A DNA stretch of 64,000 bases. Origin: Planococcus shixiaomingii (GTDB lineage Bacteria > Bacillota > Bacilli > Bacillales_A > Planococcaceae). Each line of letters begins with the position of its first letter. Positions within the stretch are counted from its first letter, which is position 1. The stretch is from the NCBI RefSeq assembly GCF_030413615.1, contig NZ_CP129236.1, forward strand, positions 1,410,001-1,474,000, in the 5' to 3' direction. Below the pieces are notes generated by a model that was not told the origin of the DNA, ran no database searches, and saw only the letters and a list, made by a program, of their open reading frames with translations. Both the position numbers and the translations under genes were made by a program. This document shows positions 25,995 to 33,644 of the stretch, piece after piece.

Positions 25995-27008
25995 ATGAAC
26001 ACAAAGAGATGGATTGCACTTGTTGCAGCCGCAGTATTATTAGGAATTTCACTTGTCATCAATTCAGCTTTTGCTCTGTTTCAGACAAACCTGGATACAG
26101 GATTAGCGGATATCATGGCTCCGGCTGGATCAGATTACATGGAGTATGTGATTGAAGAAGGAAGCATGGACGAACGGATTGCTGTCTTGAATGTTGATGG
26201 CGTCATCCAAGACACGGGAGAAGCTTCGCCGCTATTCGGTGCCTCCGGCTATAACCACAGCTTTTTTATGGACCAATTGGAACAAGTAAAACAGGATGAC
26301 ACAGTAAAAGCCATTATGCTCAAAGTGAATTCACCGGGCGGTGGCGTTGTCGAGTCTGCACAGATATATGACAAAATCAAAGAAATCCAAGATGAGACGA
26401 AAAAACCCATCTATGTATCGATGGGCGCGATCGCTGCATCTGGAGGCTATTACATTGCTGCTCCAGCAGAAAAGATTTTTGTAAACGAAGAAACGTTGAC
26501 TGGATCTATTGGAGTTATTATGGAAAGCGTCAATTATGGTGAACTGGCTGAGCGATATGGCGTTGATTTTGTAACGATCAAATCCGGCCCTTACAAAGAC
26601 ATCATGAGCCCGACGCGCGATATGACGGACGAAGAGCGCGACCTTCTCCAAGGGATGCTGAATGAGTCCTACGAATCGTTCGTTGATATTGTCGAAGAAG
26701 GACGCAACATGTCTGAAAAAGAAGTGAAGGAATTTGCTGATGGCCGCATTATGAGCGGCCGCCAAGCGGTTGAAATCGGCATGGCAGATGATTTCGGTTT
26801 TGAGGAAGACGTTATTGCCAACTTGAAAAAGGATTTTGATTTAGGAGATGCGGAAGTATTTGAGTATGGCGCATCTGAAGGATGGGGTTCGTTGCTTTCA
26901 ATGAAGGTCAATTCTTTCTTTGGCAACGACATGGAATCTCAATTATTGGGAAAACTTTTTTCTGATTATAATTCTCCGCGGATGATGTACCTATACGGCG
27001 AAAAATAA
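25995..27008 (+). CDS. sppA: Signal peptide peptidase SppA
   Basis: 337 residues. An N-terminal membrane anchor (about 4-25) precedes a Clp-like serine/lysine peptidase domain. The catalytic Ser is in LTGSIGV near 170 and the general-base Lys is in SGPYKDIM near 200. It degrades remnant signal peptides and is involved in lantibiotic tolerance in Bacillus. The ATG at 25995 follows GGAGG and begins with the basic residues expected before the anchor; the longer frame from 25923 has no ribosome site. yteJ follows after 12 bases, so they form an operon. Confidence 0.95.
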   Translation: MNTKRWIALVAAAVLLGISLVINSAFALFQTNLDTGLADIMAPAGSDYMEYVIEEGSMDERIAVLNVDGVIQDTGEASPLFGASGYNHSFFMDQLEQVKQDDTVKAIMLKVNSPGGGVVESAQIYDKIKEIQDETKKPIYVSMGAIAASGGYYIAAPAEKIFVNEETLTGSIGVIMESVNYGELAERYGVDFVTIKSGPYKDIMSPTRDMTDEERDLLQGMLNESYESFVDIVEEGRNMSEKEVKEFADGRIMSGRQAVEIGMADDFGFEEDVIANLKKDFDLGDAEVFEYGASEGWGSLLSMKVNSFFGNDMESQLLGKLFSDYNSPRMMYLYGEK

Positions 27009-27020
27009 GGAGGGTCGATT

Positions 27021-27602
27021 ATGACAGAACATAGTAATGAAGAAACATTAGCCGCCGAGCAAGCGGTGGATCCTATACAGCCTAATACGCCAAGTTATGA
27101 GGAAGTCTTGTTTTATGAAAGAAAACCTGCTGGCTTTTGGGTCCGGTTTTGGGCTTATGTGATCGATCTTCTTGTAGTTTTTGCGGTGACATCGATTTTG
27201 ATTAAACCTGTTTTTGCGCTTCTCGGCCTGGAAACCAGTTCAACATCGTGGTATGCGCCTTACGCTATTTTGTCCGCAATAATCTTTTACGGCTATTTTG
27301 TCTTGATGACAAAGTTCTTCAGACAGACGGTCGGGAAAATGATTATGGGCATTCGCGTAGTTTCGTTAAAAACAGACGACCTTTCTTGGGGGACTTTATT
27401 GTTCCGGGAATGGATCGGCCGTTTTATATCTACAACGATTCTGCCGCTGTACTGGATTGTCGGATTTACGCCTCTTAAGCAAGGAATCCACGATTTTATT
27501 GCCGATACAACAGTTATCCATGAAGAGTCGTACCGCAAGCGGACGATGTTGCAAAAAAGGAAAGCTGAAGGCTCCGAGTTGCATGAGACGGAAGCCTTCT
27601 AG
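27021..27602 (+). CDS. yteJ: RDD-family membrane protein YteJ
   Basis: 193 residues. An RDD domain begins at about residue 32 (PAGFWVRFWAYVIDLLVVF, with conserved Arg and Asp in the first helix) and spans three to four membrane helices. In B. subtilis YteJ works with SppA in resistance to lantibiotics. An AGGAGG site precedes the ATG, and it is the second gene of sppA-yteJ. An acidic N-terminal stretch and a charged C-terminus flank the membrane part. Confidence 0.9.
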   Translation: MTEHSNEETLAAEQAVDPIQPNTPSYEEVLFYERKPAGFWVRFWAYVIDLLVVFAVTSILIKPVFALLGLETSSTSWYAPYAILSAIIFYGYFVLMTKFFRQTVGKMIMGIRVVSLKTDDLSWGTLLFREWIGRFISTTILPLYWIVGFTPLKQGIHDFIADTTVIHEESYRKRTMLQKRKAEGSELHETEAF

Positions 27603-27644
27603 TAAGATTGGATAGTGAAGTAAAATATATAGGAGGCGTTTTGA

Positions 27645-28151
27645 TTGGTACAGATTACATTTAAGCAAAACCCCGTGACATTGCCGGGCCGTGAAGTGAA
27701 AGTGGGAGATCAAGCACCAGGCTTTACTGTTCTCGCGAATGATTTAAGCCCTGTAACATTAGAGGACAGTGCAGGAAAGATTCGTTTGATCAGCGTGGTC
27801 CCGTCACTTGACACAGGTGTTTGCTCGCTTCAGACAAAACGGTTTGAAAAAGAAGCGGCTTCTTTCGGGGAAGATGTTGAAGTGCTGACGATTTCCGCCG
27901 ACTTGCCGTTTGCGCAAAAACGCTGGGTGCAAGAAAACGGAATTGAAGGCATTGCCACTTTATCAGACCATCGCGACTTATCATTTGGGGAAGCGTATGG
28001 TTTATCGATGATGGAACTGCGGCTTTTGGCCCGTTCAATTTTTGTCATCGATGAAAATGACAAAGTGACTTATGTAGAATACGTGCCAGAAGGAACCGAC
28101 CATCCAGATTACGATAAAGCGATCGATGCAGTAAAAGCATTAACAAACTAA
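27645..28151 (+). CDS. tpx: Thiol peroxidase Tpx lacking the resolving cysteine
   Basis: 168 residues of the atypical 2-Cys peroxiredoxin Tpx family. The peroxidatic cysteine is C60 in [12 protein letters not shown]. The usual second cysteine, in the RWC or RFC motif near residue 95, is valine here ([13 protein letters not shown]), and no other cysteine exists. It probably still reduces peroxides, but must be resolved by an external thiol such as bacillithiol, or a partner protein. The start is TTG at 27645, with AGGAGG eight bases before it. Genome position after yteJ matches B. subtilis tpx (ytgI). Confidence 0.95.
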   Translation: MVQITFKQNPVTLPGREVKVGDQAPGFTVLANDLSPVTLEDSAGKIRLISVVPSLDTGVCSLQTKRFEKEAASFGEDVEVLTISADLPFAQKRWVQENGIEGIATLSDHRDLSFGEAYGLSMMELRLLARSIFVIDENDKVTYVEYVPEGTDHPDYDKAIDAVKALTN

Positions 28152-28156
28152 TACAA

Positions 28157-28183
28157 GAAACCCACTCCAATCGAGTGGGTTTC
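28157..28183 (+). terminator. Weak terminator after tpx
   Basis: GAAACCCACTC pairs with GAGTGGGTTTC, but the following T run is broken by CC, so read-through to ytxK is likely. Confidence 0.65.
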
Positions 28184-28209
28184 CTTATTGAGGACGGAGA
28201 ACAAAATCT

Positions 28210-29133
28210 ATGAATTCAGCAATGGAAAAAGTCTTTAATTTTATTGATGTAAACGCAACGGCAGTGCAAAAAGAACAAGACCTTTCGTATTTGGAAAGTT
28301 TGCTGACGGTGACAGAAAGTTGGCTGGATGGACATATCCAACCGACAGAACAAGCAGGCAAGGAAGACGTCCGAAAAGCGATTCAACTGGCCGTCTTGAA
28401 AGGCATGAAAGAGCACGTTCAGCCGCATCACCAAATGACTCCGGATGCGCTAGGATTACTGATGGGGTATTTAGTGGAATTGTTCATGAAGGAAAAACAG
28501 CTGACGATTTTGGATCCGGCTGTCGGCACCGGCAATCTTTTGTTGACGGTGATGAATTATTTGGACGGGCGCATTACAGGAGCCGGCGTGGAACTGGACG
28601 ATTTGCTGATCCGTTTGGCCTCGAATGCCGGCAACCTTGTTGAGCAGCCGGTGACATTGTATTTGCAGGATGCTTTGCAGCCGTTATTGATCGATCCAGT
28701 CGATGCTGTTGTTTCCGATTTGCCTGTCGGCTACTATCCGGATGAAGAAAATGCCAGCTCTTTTGAATTGAAAGCGGACGAAGGCATGTCGTACGCCCAT
28801 CACTTGTTTATCGAGCAGTCTTTAAAACATACAGCAGATGGGGGCTATCTGTTTTTTGTCATCCCGAAAGGCCTGTTTGAATCGCCGCAAGCGCCGCAAT
28901 TGCATAGCTTCTTGAAAAAGCATGCGCATATCCAAGCGGTCATGGAATTGCCGGATACTCTTTTCAAAAACTCTGCCCATGCAAAAGGCATTTTGATTTT
29001 GCAGAAGAAAAAAGACGGAGTCAAAGCGCCTAAGGAAGTATTGCTTGCGCGCGTTCCGAATATGTCGAAACCGGATTCGATGGCGAAGTTCTTCTCGCAA
29101 GTCAGCGGCTGGTTCCAAGAAAATAAAGGATAA
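28210..29133 (+). CDS. ytxK: YtxK, class I SAM-dependent N6-DNA-methyltransferase-like protein
   Basis: 307 residues. The SAM-binding motif LDPAVGTGNLL is near residue 101, and the motif IV position reads SDLPVGYYP rather than NPPY. The fold matches type I HsdM-like methyltransferases, but no restriction or specificity subunit is nearby. The substrate of YtxK proteins is unknown, and the altered motif IV makes adenine-DNA activity uncertain. It lies 58 bases after tpx, as in B. subtilis; the ackA gene that follows there is absent here. Confidence 0.88.
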   Translation: MNSAMEKVFNFIDVNATAVQKEQDLSYLESLLTVTESWLDGHIQPTEQAGKEDVRKAIQLAVLKGMKEHVQPHHQMTPDALGLLMGYLVELFMKEKQLTILDPAVGTGNLLLTVMNYLDGRITGAGVELDDLLIRLASNAGNLVEQPVTLYLQDALQPLLIDPVDAVVSDLPVGYYPDEENASSFELKADEGMSYAHHLFIEQSLKHTADGGYLFFVIPKGLFESPQAPQLHSFLKKHAHIQAVMELPDTLFKNSAHAKGILILQKKKDGVKAPKEVLLARVPNMSKPDSMAKFFSQVSGWFQENKG

Positions 29134-29195
29134 AGTAAAACAGCCCTTGGTTCCGCTTTTTTTGCTATAGATAGGATGCCCGAATTCTACTAATG

Positions 29196-29204
29196 TGGTA
29201 TAAT
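29196..29204 (+). promoter_or_regulatory. Candidate extended -10 promoter for the small basic protein gene
   Basis: TGG followed by a perfect TATAAT (29199-29204) gives an extended -10 box, 55 bases before the ATG at 29260. No clear -35 box is present. Confidence 0.5.
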
Positions 29205-29259
29205 AAAAGGCATAAAGTAGCCTGGAAATGGAATTTTTAACAGAAAAGAGGGATGGGAC

Positions 29260-29445
29260 ATGACCGAGTCTAATGAAACTCCTAAAAAAGTGAGTTTGCA
29301 AGAAGCGGTAAAACGCCAGCTGGAAGCAAAGAAAAACCAAGCGTCCAATAGCCAAGGCGGAGCAAATGCTTCAAAGGAAACGAAAAAAATGAAGAGCCAA
29401 CAAACGAAAAAAGTAAGCAACACGCGCCGCAAAATGGGCGTGTAA
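29260..29445 (+). CDS. Small conserved basic protein of unknown function
   Basis: 61 residues, lysine- and glutamine-rich, without cysteine or hydrophobic helix. It starts with acidic MTESNETPKK, has a helical KVSLQEAVKRQLEAKKNQ segment, and ends in a basic KSQQTKKVSNTRRKMGV stretch that could bind nucleic acid. AAGAGGGATGGGAC before the ATG, an own promoter and an immediate terminator indicate a real, monocistronic gene. I recall similar small proteins in other Bacillales but cannot name a function. Confidence 0.75.
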   Translation: MTESNETPKKVSLQEAVKRQLEAKKNQASNSQGGANASKETKKMKSQQTKKVSNTRRKMGV

Positions 29446-29472
29446 AAAAACCGGCCAAGTGCCGGTTTTTTT
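29444..29472 (+). terminator. Terminator after the small basic protein gene
   Basis: AAAAAAACCGGC pairs with GCCGGTTTTTTT around a 5-base loop, overlapping the stop codon. Confidence 0.92.
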
Positions 29473-29618
29473 GTGCTTAAAATCCGAGAGATTGTTCAAA
29501 TTAAAAGCTACAAAAGTGGAACATAAATACATGCAATTTAATTTAAGGAAATATTGTATAACTTAATATGTCTTTTATCTCAAAAAACCGAAAAATGTGA
29601 ATATTAATACAAAAAATG

Positions 29619-29643
29619 GTTTGTAATAAATCCATTTGGGAAT
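29619..29643 (+). promoter_or_regulatory. Candidate SigB-type promoter of the TM-helix protein gene
   Basis: GTTTGT at 29619-29624 and GGGAAT at 29638-29643 are spaced by 13 bases, close to the SigB consensus GTTTAA-N12-15-GGGTAT. It lies about 50 bases before the ATG, and no sigma-A pair of similar quality is seen. Confidence 0.6.
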
Positions 29644-29693
29644 ATTGCAGTAACACCATAAACTAAATTCACAACTGGAAGGGAGATTAACAG

Positions 29694-30962
29694 ATGAACA
29701 CGAATCAAGTATCTGGAGCATTTCGTGACATGTTCACTACTATCGTGAACTTTCTGCCGAATGTCATTGGCGCCATCTTATTGCTACTTGTAGCATGGGT
29801 CGTTGCAAGCATCGTCAGAGCAATTTTTACAAAAGGGTTAAGAAAGTTAGGGGCAAGACGCGCCATGGTCAAAGGCCATATGGCAGCGGATGAAAGAGAC
29901 GCGGACAGCAAATTGAAATCGATCGGGAAAATATTCTATTACCTTGTCTTTATCCTTTTCATCCCGAGCGTGCTGGACCAATTGAACATGGGGACAGTTG
30001 CTGCACCGATCACCAACATGATGAACAAATTGTTGGCGTTCCTGCCAAACTTATTGACGGCAATTGTTATTCTTGTCATCGGCTATTTTGTTGCAAAGTT
30101 TGTCAAAAACCTTGTGGTTACCGTTTTATCTACAATTAATATCGACAAATGGTTCAACAAATTGACGAACAAAACAGGAAGCCAGCAAAGCATGTCAGGC
30201 GATAATAAAAACACATTGGCAAATGTTTTAGGCAATGTTGTTTTCATTCTAGTCTTGATTCCAATCGTTACGATCGCTTTAGAAACGTTGAACATTGATT
30301 CGATTGCTCGACCAATTACAGCGATGCTAAATCAAGTGCTGAACATGATTCCAAATATTTTTGTAGCAGTTATCCTAATTCTTGTGGGTATCGCTATCGG
30401 TAAATTTGTTGGAGACTTGTTATCTAGTCTTTTAAAAGGCACAGGAATCGACAACGTTTCCAAGTATATGAATACTGGAAGCAAATCGAGTACTCCTACA
30501 TTTGACTTAGCTAACATTGTTGGAAAAGTTGTCCAAACGTTAATCATCATCTTCTTTACAGTTGAAGCATTGAACGTATTGAAACTGGATGTATTGAATA
30601 ACATCGGAACTGCTGTTATCGGATACTTGCCAAACATTCTGAGCGCTTTGATCATCTTGGGCCTTGGTTTAGTTGGGGGTAACTTGCTAGGAAACTATGT
30701 TAACCAGGCTTCTGGCAACCGGATAATGGGCGCAATCGTTAAATACGCCATCATGATCATTGCAGTGTTTATGACACTCGATCAATTGAACTTTGCGACA
30801 AGCATTGTCAACACAGCATTCCTATTCATCATTGCTGGATTGGCAGTAGCCTTCGCAGTAGCCTTCGGTATTGGCGGCCGCGAATTTGCGAAACGCCAAT
30901 TGGAACGATTTGAAGCAAAATCGCAAGCTGAAAGCAAAAAACCACCAACTGGTGGAGTTTAA
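29694..30962 (+). CDS. TM-helix repeat mechanosensitive-channel-like membrane protein
   Basis: 422 residues with about four copies of the conserved TM-helix module found in small-conductance channel proteins. Each module has a membrane helix of the type LPNVIGAILLLLVAWVVA, followed by a basic amphipathic link; recurrent signatures are NMMNKLLAFLPNLL, MLNQVLNMIPNIF and IGTAVIGYLPNIL. The soluble MscS beta-domain is missing. It is likely an integral membrane protein of osmotic or general stress response. GAAGGGAGA precedes the ATG. The candidate SigB promoter supports a stress role, but the physiological function is not known. Confidence 0.85.
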   Translation: MNTNQVSGAFRDMFTTIVNFLPNVIGAILLLLVAWVVASIVRAIFTKGLRKLGARRAMVKGHMAADERDADSKLKSIGKIFYYLVFILFIPSVLDQLNMGTVAAPITNMMNKLLAFLPNLLTAIVILVIGYFVAKFVKNLVVTVLSTINIDKWFNKLTNKTGSQQSMSGDNKNTLANVLGNVVFILVLIPIVTIALETLNIDSIARPITAMLNQVLNMIPNIFVAVILILVGIAIGKFVGDLLSSLLKGTGIDNVSKYMNTGSKSSTPTFDLANIVGKVVQTLIIIFFTVEALNVLKLDVLNNIGTAVIGYLPNILSALIILGLGLVGGNLLGNYVNQASGNRIMGAIVKYAIMIIAVFMTLDQLNFATSIVNTAFLFIIAGLAVAFAVAFGIGGREFAKRQLERFEAKSQAESKKPPTGGV

Positions 30963-30970
30963 TACAATTT

Positions 30971-31008
30971 TAAAATCCCTTTGTTTCTTCGGAAACAAAG
31001 GGATTTTT
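30971..31008 (+). terminator. Terminator after the TM-helix protein gene
   Basis: AAAATCCCTTTGTTTC pairs with its complement around a TTCG tetraloop, followed by T residues. Confidence 0.93.
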
Positions 31009-31098
31009 GTATGCCATTATATAGCATATTTTTAATGATAATGGATAAATATTATCCATCCATTAATTGGATATCCGGCTTATAATGAGGAGTAAGGG

Positions 31099-32430
31099 GT
31101 GATTCCAATAAGTTCAATAAGTGAAGACTTGGAAAAATGGATAGATGCGTACCAGAGTAACGGTTATCTGCATGGTGCTATTTTAGTAGCCAAAGGGGAC
31201 GACGTGCTTTTGAGCGAAGGATTTGGAATGGCTAATGTAGAACATCAAGCGGCGAATTCTCCTAAAACAAAATTCCGGATTGGATCTATAACTAAAGGAT
31301 TTACTGCCATGGCAATTTTTCAGCTTTACGAGAATAAGCAACTGGATATTAACGATTCAATTGATAAATATTTTCCCAGTTATCCGAATGGCAATAAAAT
31401 AACTTTGTATCATTATTTAACCAATTCCTCAGGTATATCTAATTTTACTGGAGCTACTGATTTTTGGTCCCGGAAAATGCGGCTGCCTTTTACGTTGAGT
31501 GAAATGATCGATTCATTTAAACAAACTGAATTGGAATTTGAACCTGGCCATGAATATAGCTATTCTTCTTCAGGATATTTGGTGCTAACTGCAATTATTC
31601 AAAAGCTTTCGGGAAAGACATATGAAGAATATATGTATGACTATATTTTTTTGCCGCTCGGCATGGAGAATACTGGGGTCGACAATGGAAGGACGGTTGT
31701 TCCAGACCTAGCTTCCGGTTATTCATACTGGGAAGCTCCCATACATGCGGAGTATGCTGATATGTCTTTTCCTTCAGGTGGTTACGGCATTTATTCAACG
31801 ACTGAAGACTTGTTGAAGTGGAGCCGCTCTTTGATGGACCCGGTATTGATCAGCTGTGAAACCACAGCAAAAATGTTGAAGGCGTATTTGAATGATTATG
31901 CCTGCGGCTGGTCGGTTGCTCCTCAGTTCGGAAAACGTTGTTTAAGTCATTTCGGCGATGTCAGTGGGTATGCTAGTAATTTTCTTCAGTTTACTGATGA
32001 TCAAATAACGATAATTTTTTTAAGCAATTTGAGCGTGTCGCCGGTAGTGGATTTGACGAAGGAACTCGCAAAGTTGATATATGGAAAACCGGCCATGTTA
32101 CCTGATCCGTTAAAGCCGATAAGCTTTGAACCAGATAGAGAACTATGCGGAACTTATTATTTTGAGAATGAGCCAGACAAATCAATAGAAATTTCTTTCA
32201 AGGATCAAGGATTTTTTGTGACGGTGCCGAAAATGTACGGCACGCTTTACAAGTTTAAACTTCATCTTATAGAGCGTGGGACAGGTGAACTATTATTCAT
32301 GACGGAAGGGGTTCATGAAAGACTAGTTATTTCTTCAGGCCGTACAGGCGTTGAGTTTGTTTTCTATACCGATTGCCATGGCAATAACTTTTGTCTGAAG
32401 GCATATAGAGGAGAGAAAAAAGGTGGGTAG
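31099..32430 (+). CDS. Beta-lactamase-family serine hydrolase
   Basis: 443 residues. The nucleophile motif SITK lies near residue 63 (FRIGSITKGF), the tyrosine motif reads YSYSSSGY near 154, and a C-terminal beta-rich extension (about 350-440) follows. Such class C-like serine hydrolases include DD-peptidases and esterases; no signal peptide is visible, so this one probably acts in the cytoplasm. The start is GTG at 31099 with AGGAG upstream. The next gene overlaps its end by eight bases, so the two are coupled. It begins a more variable region of the window. Confidence 0.88.
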   Translation: MIPISSISEDLEKWIDAYQSNGYLHGAILVAKGDDVLLSEGFGMANVEHQAANSPKTKFRIGSITKGFTAMAIFQLYENKQLDINDSIDKYFPSYPNGNKITLYHYLTNSSGISNFTGATDFWSRKMRLPFTLSEMIDSFKQTELEFEPGHEYSYSSSGYLVLTAIIQKLSGKTYEEYMYDYIFLPLGMENTGVDNGRTVVPDLASGYSYWEAPIHAEYADMSFPSGGYGIYSTTEDLLKWSRSLMDPVLISCETTAKMLKAYLNDYACGWSVAPQFGKRCLSHFGDVSGYASNFLQFTDDQITIIFLSNLSVSPVVDLTKELAKLIYGKPAMLPDPLKPISFEPDRELCGTYYFENEPDKSIEISFKDQGFFVTVPKMYGTLYKFKLHLIERGTGELLFMTEGVHERLVISSGRTGVEFVFYTDCHGNNFCLKAYRGEKKGG

Positions 32431-32995
32431 CGAGGCAATAGTGGAAATACTGATAGATCAATATTTAGCGCGCTTTATTCGAACCCGGCCTTACATCGTT
32501 GGTATTGACGGCTTAAGTGGATCCGGAAAAACCACCTTAACTAAAGAACTAGAGAGGCAATTAATAAATCGCCATTTGAAGGTGCAGTTGTTTCACTTGG
32601 ATGATTATGTAGTTGGCCGTTCGAAGCGTTATCTTACGGGTTATCCGGAGTGGTACGAATATTATGCGCTGCAGTGGGATATAGCGAACTTGTCAGCTGA
32701 ACTTTTCGGGAAATTGCAGCAAGGCAAGAAAAAAATAGCGCCTGACACGATCGTTTTAATTGAAGGCGTCTTCCTGCAACGGACAGAGTGGCAAGATTTC
32801 TATGATTTTGTTCTGTATGTTGATTGCCCACGCGAATTGCGATATGAGCGGACACTGCGTCGCAGCGAGAATCCAGGCAATCTTGATGAGAGAAGAGCTT
32901 TATATAGCCGGCGTTACTGGCCAGGGGAAGATCATTATTTATCGGTGGAACAGCCGCATGAAAAAGCGGATTTAATAGTGAAAACAAATAATTAG
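32423..32995 (+). CDS. Uridine kinase-like P-loop kinase
   Basis: 190 residues. The Walker A motif GLSGSGKTTL lies at about 30-39, followed by a LFHLDDYV segment and an RTLRRSENPG lid, as in uridine kinase or phosphoribulokinase-like small-molecule kinases. The substrate is not known. The start is GTG at 32423, overlapping the serine hydrolase gene; GAGGAG lies nine bases upstream. A GTG at 32441 is a possible alternative. The overlap suggests translational coupling to the hydrolase. Confidence 0.8.
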   Translation: MGSEAIVEILIDQYLARFIRTRPYIVGIDGLSGSGKTTLTKELERQLINRHLKVQLFHLDDYVVGRSKRYLTGYPEWYEYYALQWDIANLSAELFGKLQQGKKKIAPDTIVLIEGVFLQRTEWQDFYDFVLYVDCPRELRYERTLRRSENPGNLDERRALYSRRYWPGEDHYLSVEQPHEKADLIVKTNN

Positions 32996-33068
32996 CAGTT
33001 AGATTTGAAGCAAGTTCAGATAAGTAAACTTCTGATCTTGCTTCTTTTATAAAAAACTTATTTTGTCA

Positions 33069-33096
33069 TGAACTTTTTCTCGCATCCACTGTCTAA
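33069..33096 (+). promoter_or_regulatory. Candidate ECF-type autoregulated promoter
   Basis: TGAACTTTTT at 33069-33078 followed by TGTCTAA at 33090-33096 resembles ECF promoters (GAAC-type -35 with CGTCTA-type -10). It lies 30 bases before the sigma factor start, where an autoregulated promoter is expected. Confidence 0.5.
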
Positions 33097-33125
33097 TGTT
33101 AAACCAATGCAAAAGGGGTGCCAAT

Positions 33126-33644
33126 TTGGAAGAGCATGAGGTCAACATAAAAGCGATTAGCGGTGATGACGAAGCATTTCTGTCGTTAATGCATCTACAT
33201 AAAGAAGCGCTGCTTCGCACGGCGCTAGCATTCTTGAAAAGCGACCAGGAAGCCATTGAAGCGCTTCAAGAAGTGACGTATCGCGCTTATAAAAAAATTC
33301 ATACCGTCAAAGAACCGGCTTACGTAAAAACGTGGTTGATCCGCATTATGATCAACTACTGCCAAGATCAATTAAAGAAAAACAAACGGTTTGCTGTTGG
33401 AAACAACAATCTAGACTTTCCGGCAACCGATCAATTTGCTTTACTGGAACTGGCCGAAGCGCTCGCTGTTTTGTCAGCGGAAGAACAGCAATTGATTTAT
33501 ATGAAGTACTTTCAAGATGTGAAAATAAAAGACATAGCAAAGCTGGAAAAAATTCCGGAAGGCACTGTTAAATCACGGCTGCATAAAACATTGAAGACAT
33601 TGCGCATTTATTTTGATAGGAAAGGGGGAGTGGACCATGTTTGA
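33126..33644 (+). CDS. ECF-type RNA polymerase sigma factor
   Basis: 172 residues. Region 2 (about 10-75, with DQEAIEALQEVTYRAYKKI) and region 4 (about 115-165, LSAEEQQLIYMKYFQDVKIKD and IPEGTVKSRLHK) are both present, with nothing between, as in group IV sigma factors. The start is TTG at 33126, with AAGGGGTG upstream; the ATG at 33096 lacks a ribosome site. It overlaps the downstream anti-sigma gene by eight bases (ATGTTTGA), so the two are translated together. Targets unknown; the pair probably responds to envelope stress. Confidence 0.92.
   Translation: MEEHEVNIKAISGDDEAFLSLMHLHKEALLRTALAFLKSDQEAIEALQEVTYRAYKKIHTVKEPAYVKTWLIRIMINYCQDQLKKNKRFAVGNNNLDFPATDQFALLELAEALAVLSAEEQQLIYMKYFQDVKIKDIAKLEKIPEGTVKSRLHKTLKTLRIYFDRKGGVDHV

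Noticed and set aside
28210..29133. Restriction-modification system around ytxK
   Set aside because: Only a methyltransferase-like fold is present, with no specificity or nuclease gene, and the gene is at its conserved housekeeping position.
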